64,000 nucleotides of DNA, taken from positions 558,001-622,000 of the forward strand of contig JADCLS010000001.1 in the NCBI GenBank assembly GCA_026702845.1, in the 5' to 3' direction. A program made the translations under genes and the position numbers. The stretch's first letter is position 1. Every line of letters starts with the position of its first letter. The notes beneath the pieces are model-generated. The model made no database searches. It saw only the letters and a program-made list of their open reading frames with translations, and had not been told where the DNA came from. This DNA comes from Candidatus Heimdallarchaeota archaeon. Lineage in GTDB: Archaea; Asgardarchaeota; Heimdallarchaeia; Heimdallarchaeales; Kariarchaeaceae. Positions 26,883-37,800 of the stretch are shown one piece after another.

Positions 26883-28169
26883 TTAGAGTATCATTTTCTC
26901 TCGATTAAACATCTTCCCAGCAATGATTAACGAGACTATCATGAATACGATGAGATAGAGAAAGTGTAGTACGATATCCAAGCCCATAGAACTCGATAAC
27001 ATGGAGTACTCATATGTGACTGGGTAGAGTAACTTGATGAGTATGGCGAGTGTATTGCTCCAGGGAATGAGATACGGCCAAATACTCTCAGGTAGGCCCC
27101 CACTCATCACCAATGAAACCACAGCAATGGCTGGGACCATCATACTGAATACATATACATTCTCTGCTGCTTTAACATCATTAACCATGCTGACAATAGC
27201 AATTCCAAGTCCAATTGATACTAACCCACTAAGAAACATGGATGCGGAGACGAGGGCGATTAATTCCGGAGTTAATGCAGTTCCCATAGAGCTGATCTCC
27301 TCTTGCTGAGCATTAGAAACCATTATCTTGAAGAAGTTGAGACCAACAATGTTAGCTAGTGAAAACAACCCCATAAGGCTTACTCCAGCAGTTATTTTCG
27401 CAATTAGAATATTTGTTCTGCTGATGGGGAGTGATAATAAACTCTCAAGTGTTTTCTTCTCCTTCTCCTGGGTAATGGCTGCAGAGATATATGCAGCTGG
27501 GCTTACCACTGAAAGCACTACCGACATCATGATGATGATAACATTGAAGAAAGTGTTGGATGCACTCTCCTCACCAGGACCTGCAAGAGATGACTGTATC
27601 ATCACACTTTCCTTAAGAACTTCATAAATAGTATAAGGGCTCTCACCTGTTATTTCAGTAAGTGCATTAAGTACTGTATAGGCAAGGGAACGATCCTCAG
27701 GGAACATGGCTATATCTATAACTGGGGGAATACTATTGGGATCGCTTCCATTGAACAATGTATAACTAGCAGTGAAGTTCTCATAGATGATGATGAGGGG
27801 AGAAACCTTGTTCTCTCGCATATATGTAAATATTTCATCCGGGTCTACATCATCTAGATTTGTCAGATCCACACCATAGATATTCTTTGATTCATTGACT
27901 GTGGTTCTCAATAGACTGGTGATAATATTCCGTCCCATATTAGTGGTAGCATTACCTTCATCATAATTGACGATATAGACCTGATCATCCTCATAATTGA
28001 TAGATCCCACCATACTGTCAATAAGCATAAATTCCATGCCTTGAAGTCCCCATATCGCTAGAGGGAGTACTAAGAATGTAAGGATGATATACTTACTTCT
28101 TGAAGCCTGTTTCAACTCCTGCTTAATGAGAGAAATCACCTGTTTCTTCTGATTAATCTTCTTCATCAT
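26883..28169 (-). CDS. ABC-2 exporter permease (second subunit)
   Basis: The protein is 428 residues. An N-terminal membrane helix (KYIILTFLVLPLAIWGL) is followed by a large extracellular domain with N-x-T sites, then five to six helices. The segment EKEKKTLESLLSLPISRTNILIAKI is the conserved cytosolic coupling region of NatB/ABC-2 permeases. It overlaps the other permease gene by 4 bases (ATGA) and is a paralogue of it. It is the last gene of the exporter operon; the substrate is unknown. Confidence 0.85.
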   Translation of the reverse strand: MMKKINQKKQVISLIKQELKQASRSKYIILTFLVLPLAIWGLQGMEFMLIDSMVGSINYEDDQVYIVNYDEGNATTNMGRNIITSLLRTTVNESKNIYGVDLTNLDDVDPDEIFTYMRENKVSPLIIIYENFTASYTLFNGSDPNSIPPVIDIAMFPEDRSLAYTVLNALTEITGESPYTIYEVLKESVMIQSSLAGPGEESASNTFFNVIIIMMSVVLSVVSPAAYISAAITQEKEKKTLESLLSLPISRTNILIAKITAGVSLMGLFSLANIVGLNFFKIMVSNAQQEEISSMGTALTPELIALVSASMFLSGLVSIGLGIAIVSMVNDVKAAENVYVFSMMVPAIAVVSLVMSGGLPESIWPYLIPWSNTLAILIKLLYPVTYEYSMLSSSMGLDIVLHFLYLIVFMIVSLIIAGKMFNREKMIL

Positions 28170-29431
28170 TCATCAAACTCCTTTCTTCTTTCAAATCTCC
28201 AAGCTGCAAGTAAGATGCTCAACACTACCATAAGTAATAAACTTGCTACGTGAAAAATAAGATCAGTATTGATGGAACCTGTTACCGTGATGGAGGAATA
28301 GGTGATGGGATACATCAGCTTGTTCATCATACTATAGGTATGAGCCCATGGTAGTAGATGAATAAGTCCTAGTTTACCTTCTGCCTGGGTGATATCCATC
28401 ATGATGGGGATGATGGCTGAGGGTATGGTGATGACAAAGGTATACATCTGTTCTGCAGCCTTCTTATCCTTTATCCCTGATACGAGTGTCATTCCCAGTG
28501 AAATCGCTACCATCATGATGAGAAAGGTCATGAGCATATAACTGATGATGGATCTGGCATCAACAGTCATTTTGGAAAGACCTTCTTGCTGTCCCCAGTC
28601 TGAATTGACTAGCAATCCAGTAGTAGCCATACTTAGTATAGCCATGCCAGTGTATCCAGCTGCCATTAACCCTCCTCCTCCAATTTTACCAAGTATAAAA
28701 TCAGACCTTCGGATTGGTAGAGATAACATGGCTTCCATAGTATGTTTCTCTCTCTCAGATGAGAAACTATGCGCTACAAAAAAAGTCGGTGCAAAAACAC
28801 TGAGGTAGGTTACAACAAAGGAAGTAAGGTATTGATTGGATGTATCCTCCAGTTCCACATCCTCTATTGCAATCTGGTCCATGTTATACATCAATCCTTT
28901 GTTTAATTGGATCTCTGTAAATGGATAGGAACGCAGTATCAAACCAACCGTATTAGAGACAACACTCCCAAATTCTCCATCCATTGGCATCGTGAAAACA
29001 TCAACCATCGATGGGATGCCAGTATCGCCATAGTCAAGATAAGCTTGGGTGAAATTTTGAGGAATATAGATGAATGGGCTGAATTTATTCTTTCTGACGA
29101 AATTCAGCAGATCACCATGGTCATTGGGTTCATACGCTATTCTGGAGATGGTGGTGTCAAATAACTGAGATGTTTCTGTTTCTGTCTGTGCATTGAGAAT
29201 ATCCTCGAGTAAAGAGCCTAGATTGATCTCATCCACACCAGGATCATCATTCAAGATGTAGAACGTCTCTCCTGCATAGCCAACCTTGTTTCGCTCTGCG
29301 TAGTTAAAGCCGAATACGACCAACCAGATGATAATTGGCAAAACAAAAAATTGAATCACATAGGCCTTAGATCTCATTGCTTTTTTGAATTCCATCCAGG
29401 ATATCCATGCGATCTGTTTACTACGTGCCAT
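28166..29431 (-). CDS. ABC-2 exporter permease (first subunit)
   Basis: The protein is 421 residues from the ATG at 29431, which overlaps the end of the ATPase gene; the longer frame reaching to 29560 would lie inside the ATPase. The topology is the same as its neighbour: one helix (YVIQFFVLPIIIWLVVFGF), an extracellular domain, then helices with SEREKHTMEAMLSLPIRRSDFILGKI. Together the two permeases would form a heterodimer served by the 29421-30176 ATPase. Confidence 0.85.
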   Translation of the reverse strand: MARSKQIAWISWMEFKKAMRSKAYVIQFFVLPIIIWLVVFGFNYAERNKVGYAGETFYILNDDPGVDEINLGSLLEDILNAQTETETSQLFDTTISRIAYEPNDHGDLLNFVRKNKFSPFIYIPQNFTQAYLDYGDTGIPSMVDVFTMPMDGEFGSVVSNTVGLILRSYPFTEIQLNKGLMYNMDQIAIEDVELEDTSNQYLTSFVVTYLSVFAPTFFVAHSFSSEREKHTMEAMLSLPIRRSDFILGKIGGGGLMAAGYTGMAILSMATTGLLVNSDWGQQEGLSKMTVDARSIISYMLMTFLIMMVAISLGMTLVSGIKDKKAAEQMYTFVITIPSAIIPIMMDITQAEGKLGLIHLLPWAHTYSMMNKLMYPITYSSITVTGSINTDLIFHVASLLLMVVLSILLAAWRFERRKEFDE

Positions 29432-30176
29432 TCCCAATCTCTCCTGTGGCAAGCGCAACAAACACATCTTCAAGATCTGCTTTCTTGAACTGCTCCTCAA
29501 GATGATCTGGAGTGCCAACCGCAACCAACTCTCCATTGACAATAATTCCCACTCTATCACAGAGCTGTTCTATCTCTGACATGTCATGAGTGGTGAGAAT
29601 GACAGTTTTGTGCATTTCCTTGGCCATTTTCTTGATGAGGTTACGTACCGTACGTGCTCCTAGGATATCTATGGCTGTTGTTGGTTCATCTAGAAATACC
29701 AGTTCCGGGTCAACAACAAGAGCACGTGCTACCAGTACCTTTCGTTTCATTCCTCCTGAGAATTTTTTCACCAGATCATGCTCTCTTCCCTTCAATCCAA
29801 TTATATCAATTAACTCCTCAGTTCTTCGTTTAAGTTCATCATCCGGGATGGTTCCATGTATCTGACCAAAATAGTAGATGTTCTCATATGCAGTGAGGTT
29901 ATCATATGCCTGGCATTCCTGAGGGAGCAGGGCGAGTCTTGATCTGATCTCCATTATGTCCTTCTCCACATCAAGGCCGAATATGCTCATGGATCCTGTA
30001 TCTGGTTTGATGAGGCCAATTAATGATCGGATGAGGGTGGTTTTCCCTGCACCATTCGGCCCAAGCAGACCAAAAACCTCTCCCTTCTTGATCTCTAGAT
30101 CAATTTTGCTGTATGCTACGTTATCTCCAAAGGATTTTGATAAATTTTTAATCTCAACTATATTCAAGTATTTCAC
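29421..30176 (-). CDS. ABC transporter ATPase (DrrA/NatA type)
   Basis: The protein is 251 residues. Walker A is GPNGAGKTT, the Q-loop is LLPQE, the signature is FSGGMKRK, Walker B is LVFLDEPTT and the switch His is in LTTHDMSE. The annotated GTG at 30176 is followed 9 bases later by a TTG that sits 5 bases after AAGGTGA, so the true start may be at 30167. It is the first gene of the operon, with an ATTCAG-type operator in its promoter. It probably drives export of a toxic or lipid-like compound. Confidence 0.9.
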   Translation of the reverse strand: MKYLNIVEIKNLSKSFGDNVAYSKIDLEIKKGEVFGLLGPNGAGKTTLIRSLIGLIKPDTGSMSIFGLDVEKDIMEIRSRLALLPQECQAYDNLTAYENIYYFGQIHGTIPDDELKRRTEELIDIIGLKGREHDLVKKFSGGMKRKVLVARALVVDPELVFLDEPTTAIDILGARTVRNLIKKMAKEMHKTVILTTHDMSEIEQLCDRVGIIVNGELVAVGTPDHLEEQFKKADLEDVFVALATGEIGNGT

Positions 30177-30222
30177 CTTCTTTCAGGTAAATCATCAACT
30201 TATTCTTAATTGATGTGTCACC

Positions 30223-30240
30223 ATTCAGTCCTTACTGAAT
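30223..30240. promoter_or_regulatory. Palindromic operator, site 4 (ATTCAG-N6-CTGAAT)
   Basis: ATTCAGTCCTTACTGAAT has perfect 6-base arms. It sits just downstream of the exporter TATA-like element, over the expected start site. It has the same layout as the sites near 8050-8937. Confidence 0.7.
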
Positions 30241-30466
30241 ATATATGATGAGGTAATATAAATATTTTGGATATTACCCAATACGAGCTGTAATATTCGA
30301 TAATTCAAACTGATCAAGTTATATTTTCTTTTTACTTTTTCATTGTTTACAGTGAAAATTGTGCAAAATTACATGTCTATTCATTTTATTTTTATACATT
30401 TATTCAAGTGCAAAATTCTATTGCATCTTGCATAATATATTTAAAATTTGGAATTGATATATTATC

Positions 30467-30484
30467 ATTCAGTAGTGATTGAAT
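30467..30484. promoter_or_regulatory. Palindromic operator, site 5 (ATTCAG-N6-TTGAAT)
   Basis: ATTCAGTAGTGATTGAAT abuts the ATG of the regulator at 30486, with one arm mismatch. It overlaps the predicted transcription start, which suggests autorepression. Confidence 0.6.
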
Positions 30485-30485
30485 C

Positions 30486-31184
30486 ATGCCAAATTTAAAG
30501 AAATCTCCCGAATTCTTGATCTATCAACAGTGGAGAGAACTTCCCCTTGTTAGGGAACTTGATGTCGATATAATTCAAAAGATCTTAAGTCAACCCACAC
30601 GAAAAGGAATTCTTGATATTCTGAGCGAGGGTATTTCTGATGAAAACTGTGAGTTACTCAACCTTTCCAAGCGACATGTGATGAGTGCGAATGAGATACT
30701 TGAGAAGTTGCAAGAACAAGGAGAGCAGATCACCTTACAGAATGTGCATTTCCATATTAAAAAACTACAAGAAGCGGATTTGGTAGTTCAAGTTGCAGTA
30801 TTATTGGAGAACAAGCATAATGTGGCATACTATGGGAGAACTGCCAAGATTTTTACCCGTGAAGGTACAAATCATTTAAACAAAGAATACATGCAAAAGG
30901 CACTAGGTGATCCCCTCATTGAGTACTTACTTGAAAAACATCCTGACATAAAAAGGAAGGAGCTTCAATCAAATTTTGATACCTATCATGAAAGACTGGT
31001 GAGATTTTATAACCGGGTGGTAGATTTTATCAATGAAGAGTTTGAATCCATAGATCGTCAAGATTTTGATCTTATTCTCTTTATTAATTTGTTAAATTAC
31101 TACAGTTTCCTTGATCCAGAATATCAGAAAATAAATGCATATTTTGCTGAAAAAATTGGCTTAACTGATTTTATGAAAACTTAG
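30486..31184 (+). CDS. ArsR-like winged-helix transcriptional regulator (paralogue of the 8186-8896 gene)
   Basis: The protein is 232 residues. The winged helix includes LSQPTRKGILDILSEG, ITLQNVHFHIKKLQEADLV and the wing HNVAYYGRTAKIFTREG. The helical C-terminus includes GDPLIEYLLEKHPDI, aligned with DPLKDLIKEMHPKM of the 8186-8896 protein. It is divergent from an ABC exporter operon. It probably represses the exporter and itself until an exported compound is sensed. Confidence 0.8.
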   Translation: MPNLKKSPEFLIYQQWRELPLVRELDVDIIQKILSQPTRKGILDILSEGISDENCELLNLSKRHVMSANEILEKLQEQGEQITLQNVHFHIKKLQEADLVVQVAVLLENKHNVAYYGRTAKIFTREGTNHLNKEYMQKALGDPLIEYLLEKHPDIKRKELQSNFDTYHERLVRFYNRVVDFINEEFESIDRQDFDLILFINLLNYYSFLDPEYQKINAYFAEKIGLTDFMKT

Positions 31185-31813
31185 GTTTGAAGTCTGTATT
31201 ATGTGATCCTCATGTATGGAATATTTATCTATATTAACCGAAATATTGTTTTATTGACTATTGGGATGATTCTTATGAAAAATAAGCGAAAATTCACGTT
31301 TTGTCCATACTGAATATAGGAGCTATTGAATAAAAATTATGTATATTCTGGGCATTCATGTATAAATACTCAAATGAATTTTCGGTCGTTTATCGTTTTA
31401 TTGGCTTGATAATCGAACTTTTTTGAGAAAAATTTATATATATCAATTACGGTGCACAATATACTTAGATATACTTCTAATTGAATATCAATATTGGTAT
31501 ATAATATGAATAAACTCTAGTTTGGTATAAATTTTTCGCAATTCAAATTTTGTATTCTAATTGGTTGTAACAATAAAATTTTAGGAAATTGCATTTGGCG
31601 GTAATACGTTGATCTTAACACAATAGTGCTTATTTATCTATAGCATGGTAAAATTACTATGGATTGGTAATGGATGCCGTAAATTGACTTGTTATTTGCA
31701 ATTATTGCATTTTAAGATATACTCTAGTAAAACTCTACAACCTATTCATTGAAAAGAAGATATAAAAACTAACAGAGCATAACCTAATATTGAACGTCGG
31801 TAGTGTTTCCTAG
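31185..31813. other. Long AT-rich region upstream of the giant gene
   Basis: These 629 bases hold no gene that I can support. A TATA-like GATATAAAAAC at about 31759-31769 suits the giant gene. Further TATA-like stretches (about 31362-31370 and 31429-31438) have no coding frame after them and might serve an untranslated RNA; that is speculative. Confidence 0.4.
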
Positions 31814-34800
31814 ATGAAACAAGAATTAAAGGTAGTATTCATTTTATCAACTCTGATCCTCTCAGGCATTATTATTGTACATAATGTAGAAGATGTTGAG
31901 GTGACAAAAGAGTATGAATCTACTGTTGAATACATTCGTAACACAATAGACCGACAACTTCTCACTGATCGACATCTCGAACAACTAGCTGTGCAAGGAT
32001 TCATCAAAAATATTGGCCAAGTTTCCGATCGTTCAATCCAGTATTATATTTCAGCAGTGGGTATTCATGTGGGTTTCTCCACCTCAAAAATTACCTTTAT
32101 CAACTCAACCGGTGGATACTTTGAGTTGAATTTTCCCAACTCAAATACAGTTAACCCACAGGGAAAATACATGAGGTCCAACAAGCAGAATTATTATACA
32201 AATGGCTTAGCCCTGACAAATGTACCATCTTACAATGAAGTAGTGTATACCAATCTCTACAATGGTATTGATCTGGTCTACTATTTGACACATGAAGGAC
32301 TAAAATATGATTTTATTGTCCATCCAGGAGCTGATCCCTCTCAGATTCGAGTATCCACCAATTCAATACTCAGTGTCCTCAGGAATGAAGTAACCATACA
32401 AAGTAAGGGGATAAAGATTAGCGATTCTAATTTACTGGTGACACAGAATGATTTTCCTGTGGAGGCCTACTTCAAACCTCTATCCAGCAGAGAGTATGGT
32501 TTTACTATTCCATATTATGATTCAAGCAAATTATTGGTCATAGATCCTTTACTATTAAACTTCTCACAGTATATTGGAGGTATTGCAGATGATCAGGGAA
32601 TGGGCATTGATACAGATGGATATGATAATGTTTACATTACTGGAAGCACTATATCCTCTGATTTTCCCACATACAATGCGTATAATGATACTTATGGTGG
32701 AAATTCCGTCTCAGATGTATTTGTAGCAAAATTCAATTCCACCGGTGGTATGTTGTTCTCCTCATATTTTGGAGGATCTGCAGCAGATAACGCTCTCATG
32801 ATCAAGGTCGATAGTTTTGGAAATGCAGTAATCGTGGGTAACACTGAATCGAGTAATTTCCCCACAACATCTGGTCTCTATACTACCTATAATGGATCTG
32901 TTGATGCCTTTGCAGCCAGATTCACCAGTGGAGGTGGATTAACATGGTCCACATTTCTTGGAGGAACCGGGGCTGATTATCTCAAGGATATCGTTCTCTC
33001 AAGTGCATATGCTCATCTTGCAGGATACACTACTAGTACAGATTATGTGATCTCATCAGGTGCTTATCAGACCTCTAATGCAGGAGGTGAAGACGGTATA
33101 TATACACGTCTCAGTCTAAGTACAGGAGTTATGATATATTCAACCTATTTTGGTGGATCTGGTAATGATCAAGCCGAGGCTATTGATCTTGATCCCAGTG
33201 GTAATATTTTCCTGGCTGGAACCACTTATTCCACAAATCTCCCTACCACATCAGGCACCGTGCAACCAGCTTATGGTAAAAGGGGAGATAGTTTTATCTT
33301 CAAATTCACCAGTTCCATGACAGTCGTCTGGGGTTCATACTTCGGTTTAAACTCAGTGGAGACTCTCAATGATATGGCTATCGATGAATATGGTCAGGCA
33401 TTTCTTGTAGGTTCTACTACTTCCGGATCTTTTCCTGATATCAATGCTTTTCAAGACAAATTCGGTGGAGGTTCGACTGATGGTTACATTAACAAATTCA
33501 GTGCTGACGGCTCCACTTTAATCTTTTCAACCTATTATGGTGGTACTGGCTCAGATGAGATCAATTCTATTGCCATTGATGATATAGGTAATGCCTATAT
33601 CACTGGATATGCTGGGAGCTCTTTACCCACCACCTCCACAGCCTATCAGATAGATAATGCTGGTGGAATGGATGCTTTTGTTGCTAAATTCACAACTGAT
33701 GGGTATCTTGAGAACTCATCATACATGGGTGGCTCAGGTGATGACTACGGTATGGGAATTGTGATTTCAGTAGATTTTGATATTTATATGGTTGGTCATA
33801 CCACCAGTACTGACTTCCCAGTATTTGACTCCACTGCCAATGGTGGTGCTGATGGATTTGTATCTAAATACTACAATCCCAAACCTCCTGAGATTAAACT
33901 CAATATCGCCAACAATTCAAAACTCTATCCTGGTGAAGATATCAAACTTGATCTTTTCATAGATGATGGGGATATCGATGCTGCTTGGTATAACTGGGAT
34001 GGAGGTACAAATTATACTATTGAGTATCCTTGGACAATCCCTGCTCCAACCACTCCCGGTAATCATACACTCAATATCTATGCCAATGATACCTACCAGC
34101 AAATAGTCTTCATGGTTTATATATTTACCATAGAGGGCCCCTCTATAGTCCTAAACAATCCTGCAAATTATTCAAGGGTATTACCCACCGCACAGGCTAA
34201 TATAACCGTCACAGATTATACTTATAGCATATCGAGTGCGAAATATGCCTGGGATTCCGGTTCTAACACCACCTTTACCCCCTCAAGCTATGATTTCATT
34301 GATATTCCAGATACAGAGGGATCTCGAACCCTTCATGTATATGCAACCAATTCCAATGGAGATAGCACGTATCGAAAATTCGTATTTATCGTGGATAATA
34401 CATCCCCATCCATCAGCATTACTTCACCATCAAACGGTTCATTCACAACCGACACTTGGGTGCAGTTGAATTATTCCATAACTGAGGCAGATCCATCGTA
34501 TACTACAACAGTATATTTTGATGGTACAGCCAACTCTACTGCGTGGCAGAGTGGATATAATATCACCAGCCTTAGCAATGGGGTTCATAATATTACTATC
34601 ACCGTAGTGGATAGTGTGGGTAATATCGGTAGGACCGAGATTTCTTTCACCGTTTCGTCTGGAGATACTGATGATCCAGTGATAAACATTATCAGTCCCA
34701 GTGTTCAGACATACGGCTCTAACTCAGTTGTGGTTTCATACAGTGTATCTGATGCTTCCAGTTACACCACGACAATATTCCAGGACTCAGTAGCCAATAG

Positions 34801-37800
34801 TTCAAATTTTGCTAGTGGTTCAACATGGAGTTCATTGAGTGATTCTACACACAACTTGACTATCAAAGTGGTTGACTCGGTTGGTAATACAGCAATATCT
34901 ACTATTATTTTCGATGTGGATACTTCTGATCCAGTTATTAACATTACCAGCCCAAGTGCTCAGACCTATGGAAGTAATTCAGTAGTGGTTTCATACAGTG
35001 TTTCAGATGCTCATTCTTACAGCACAACAATTTACCAGGACTCTGTTGCCAATAGCTCAAATTTTGCATCTGGATCAACTTGGAGTTCTCTTAGTGATAC
35101 AACCCATAATTTAACAATAAAAGTAGTGGATTCTGTTGGAAATACAGCAATATCAACAATTCTATTTGATGTGGATACTAGTGATCCTGTTATTAACATT
35201 ACCAGTCCAAGTGCCCAGACATACAGCTCTAACTCAGTCACAGTTTCATACAGTGTTTCAGATGTTCATAGCTATGTTACAACAATTTACCAAGATTCTG
35301 TAGCAAATAGCTCTAATTTTGCTAGTGGTTCAACATGGAGTTCATTGAGTGATTCTACACACAACTTGACTATCAAAGTCGTGGATTCGGTTGGAAATAC
35401 AGCGATCTCAACCGTAATATTCGATGTGGATACTTCAGATCCATTGATAAACATAACAAGCCCAAGTGCTCAGACCTATGGAAGTAATTCAGTAGTGGTT
35501 ACATACAGCATATCAGATGCTCATTCTTACAGCACAACAATTTACCAAGATTCTGTTGCAAATAGCTCCAATTTCGCCTCTGATTCAAGCTGGAATTCAT
35601 TGAGTGATTCCACTCACAATCTTACCTTAAAAGTTGTGGATTCTGTCGGTAACACTGCTATATCTACAATTATTTTCGATGTAGATACATCAGATCCTGT
35701 CATTAACATTACAAGCCCAAGTGCCCAGACATACGGTTCTAACTCAGTTGTGGTTTCATATAGCATTTCAGATGCTCATTCTTACAGTACAACAATTTAC
35801 CAAGATTCTGTAGCAAATAGCTCTAATTTTGTAAGTGGATCAAGTTGGAGTTCATTAAGCGATTCTACACATAACTTGACTATAAAAGTCGTGGATTCTG
35901 TTGGCAATACAGCGATCTCAACCGTAATATTCGATGTAGATACATCAGATCCTATAATCAACATTACAAACCCCAGTGCACAGACATACGGTTCTAACTC
36001 AGTTGTGGTTACATACAGTGTTTCAGACGCTCATAGCTATGTTACCACAATTTTCCAGGATTCTGTTGCTAATAGCTCGAATTTTGCATCTGGATCAACC
36101 TGGTTATCTCTTAGTGATGCAACTCACAATCTAACGATCAAGGTGGTTGATGATGTTGGAAATACAGCGATTTCAACAATTTTATTTGATATCGATACTT
36201 CAGATCCATTGATAAACATAACAAGCCCAAGCGCTCAGACCTATGGAAGTAATTCAGTAGTGGTTACATACAGTATTTCAGACGCTCATAGCTACGTTAC
36301 AACAATTTACCAAGATTCTGTAGCAAATAGCTCCAATTTTGCAAGTGGATCAAGTTGGAGTTCATTGAGTGATGCAACTCACAATTTAACTATCAAGGTG
36401 GTCGATGAGGTTGGAAACTCAGCGATTTCCACGATAATATTCAATGTGGATACTTCTGATCCTGTTATTAACATTACAAGCCCAAGTGCTCAGACATATG
36501 GCTCTAACTCAGTTGTGGTTTCATATAGCATTTCAGATGCTCATTCTTACAGTACAACAATTTACCAGGATTCGGTTTCAAATAGCTCTAATTTCGCAAG
36601 TGGATCAAGCTGGTCTTCTCTCTCAGAAACCACACACAACCTGACAATCAAGGTAGTGGATTCTGTTGGTAACACAGCAATCTCAACAATTCTATTCGAT
36701 GTGGATACTTCTGATCCTGTCATTAACATTATCAGTCCAAGTGCTCAGACCTATGGTTCTAGCTCAGTCACAGTTTCATATAGTGTTTCAGACGCTCATA
36801 GCTATGTTACAACAATTTATCAGGACTCGGTTGCCAATAGCTCTAATTTCGCTTCAGGTTCAAGTTGGAGTTCATTGAGTGATTCCACTCACAATTTAAC
36901 AATAAAAGTAGTGGATTCTGTTGGAAATACAGCGATTTCAACAATTTTATTTGATGTGGATACTTCAGTTCCTGTCATTAACATTACCAGTCCAAGTGCC
37001 CAGACCTATGGAAGTAATTCTATCACAGTTTCTTACAGTATTTCAGATGCTCACTCTTACAGCACAACAATTTTCCAGGACTCGGTTGCAAATAGCTCAA
37101 ATTTTGCAAGTGGATCAAGCTGGAGTTCATTAAGTGATTCTACACACAACCTGACTATAAAAGTCGTGGATTCTGTTGGTAATTCAGCGATCTCAACCGT
37201 TATTTTTGATGTAGATACTTCAGATCCAATTATTAACATTACCAGTCCAAGTGCTCAGACTTACGGCTCTAACTCCGTTGTTGTTAGTTATAGTGTTTCA
37301 GATGCTCATAGCTACGTTACAACAATTTACCAGGATTCTGTTGCTAATAGCTCCAATTTCGCCTCTGGTTCAACTTGGAGTTCATTAAGCGATTCTACAC
37401 ACAACTTGACTATCAAAGTGGTTGACTCGGTTGGTAATACAGCAATTTCCACTGTAATATTCACAATTAATGCCTCTGCACCTGAGATTACAATTACAAG
37501 CCCAAGTGCCCAGGTTTATGGGAGTAATGCTGTTACAATAAGCTATACCGTGTCTGAAGGGGATGTAACAGTGTTTCTAGATGGGGTGTCAAACAGCAGC
37601 AATATACAATCAGGGTATTCTTGGAGTGGATTGAGTGATTCCCAGCATAATCTAACCATTTTAGCCTCAAATCTCGGAAATGATGCAGTAAGTACAGTAT
37701 TATTTGAAATTGACACCAGTGATCCTGTGGTCAGTATTACAAGCCCAAGTGCCCAGACCTATGGAAGTAATTCAGTAGTAGTTACATATAGCATATCAGA

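Larger units (their letters stand above)
30177..30485. promoter_or_regulatory. Divergent promoter region between the exporter operon and its regulator
   Basis: This AT-rich region of 309 bases holds two promoters and no gene. The exporter TATA-like element (TATTTATATTAC, minus strand) lies at about 30250-30265, and the regulator element (ATATATTTAAAA) at about 30435-30446. Operator palindromes lie at both ends. Confidence 0.6.

Noticed and set aside
31500..31740. Possible untranslated RNA between the regulator and the giant gene
   Set aside because: Only AT-rich sequence with weak TATA-like elements; no conserved stem or recognisable RNA family could be seen by eye.
36444..37133. Several 60-75-codon open frames on both strands across the Ig-like array
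   Set aside because: They recur with the 255-base unit in alternative frames and are shadows of the repeat DNA, with no own promoter or ribosome site.
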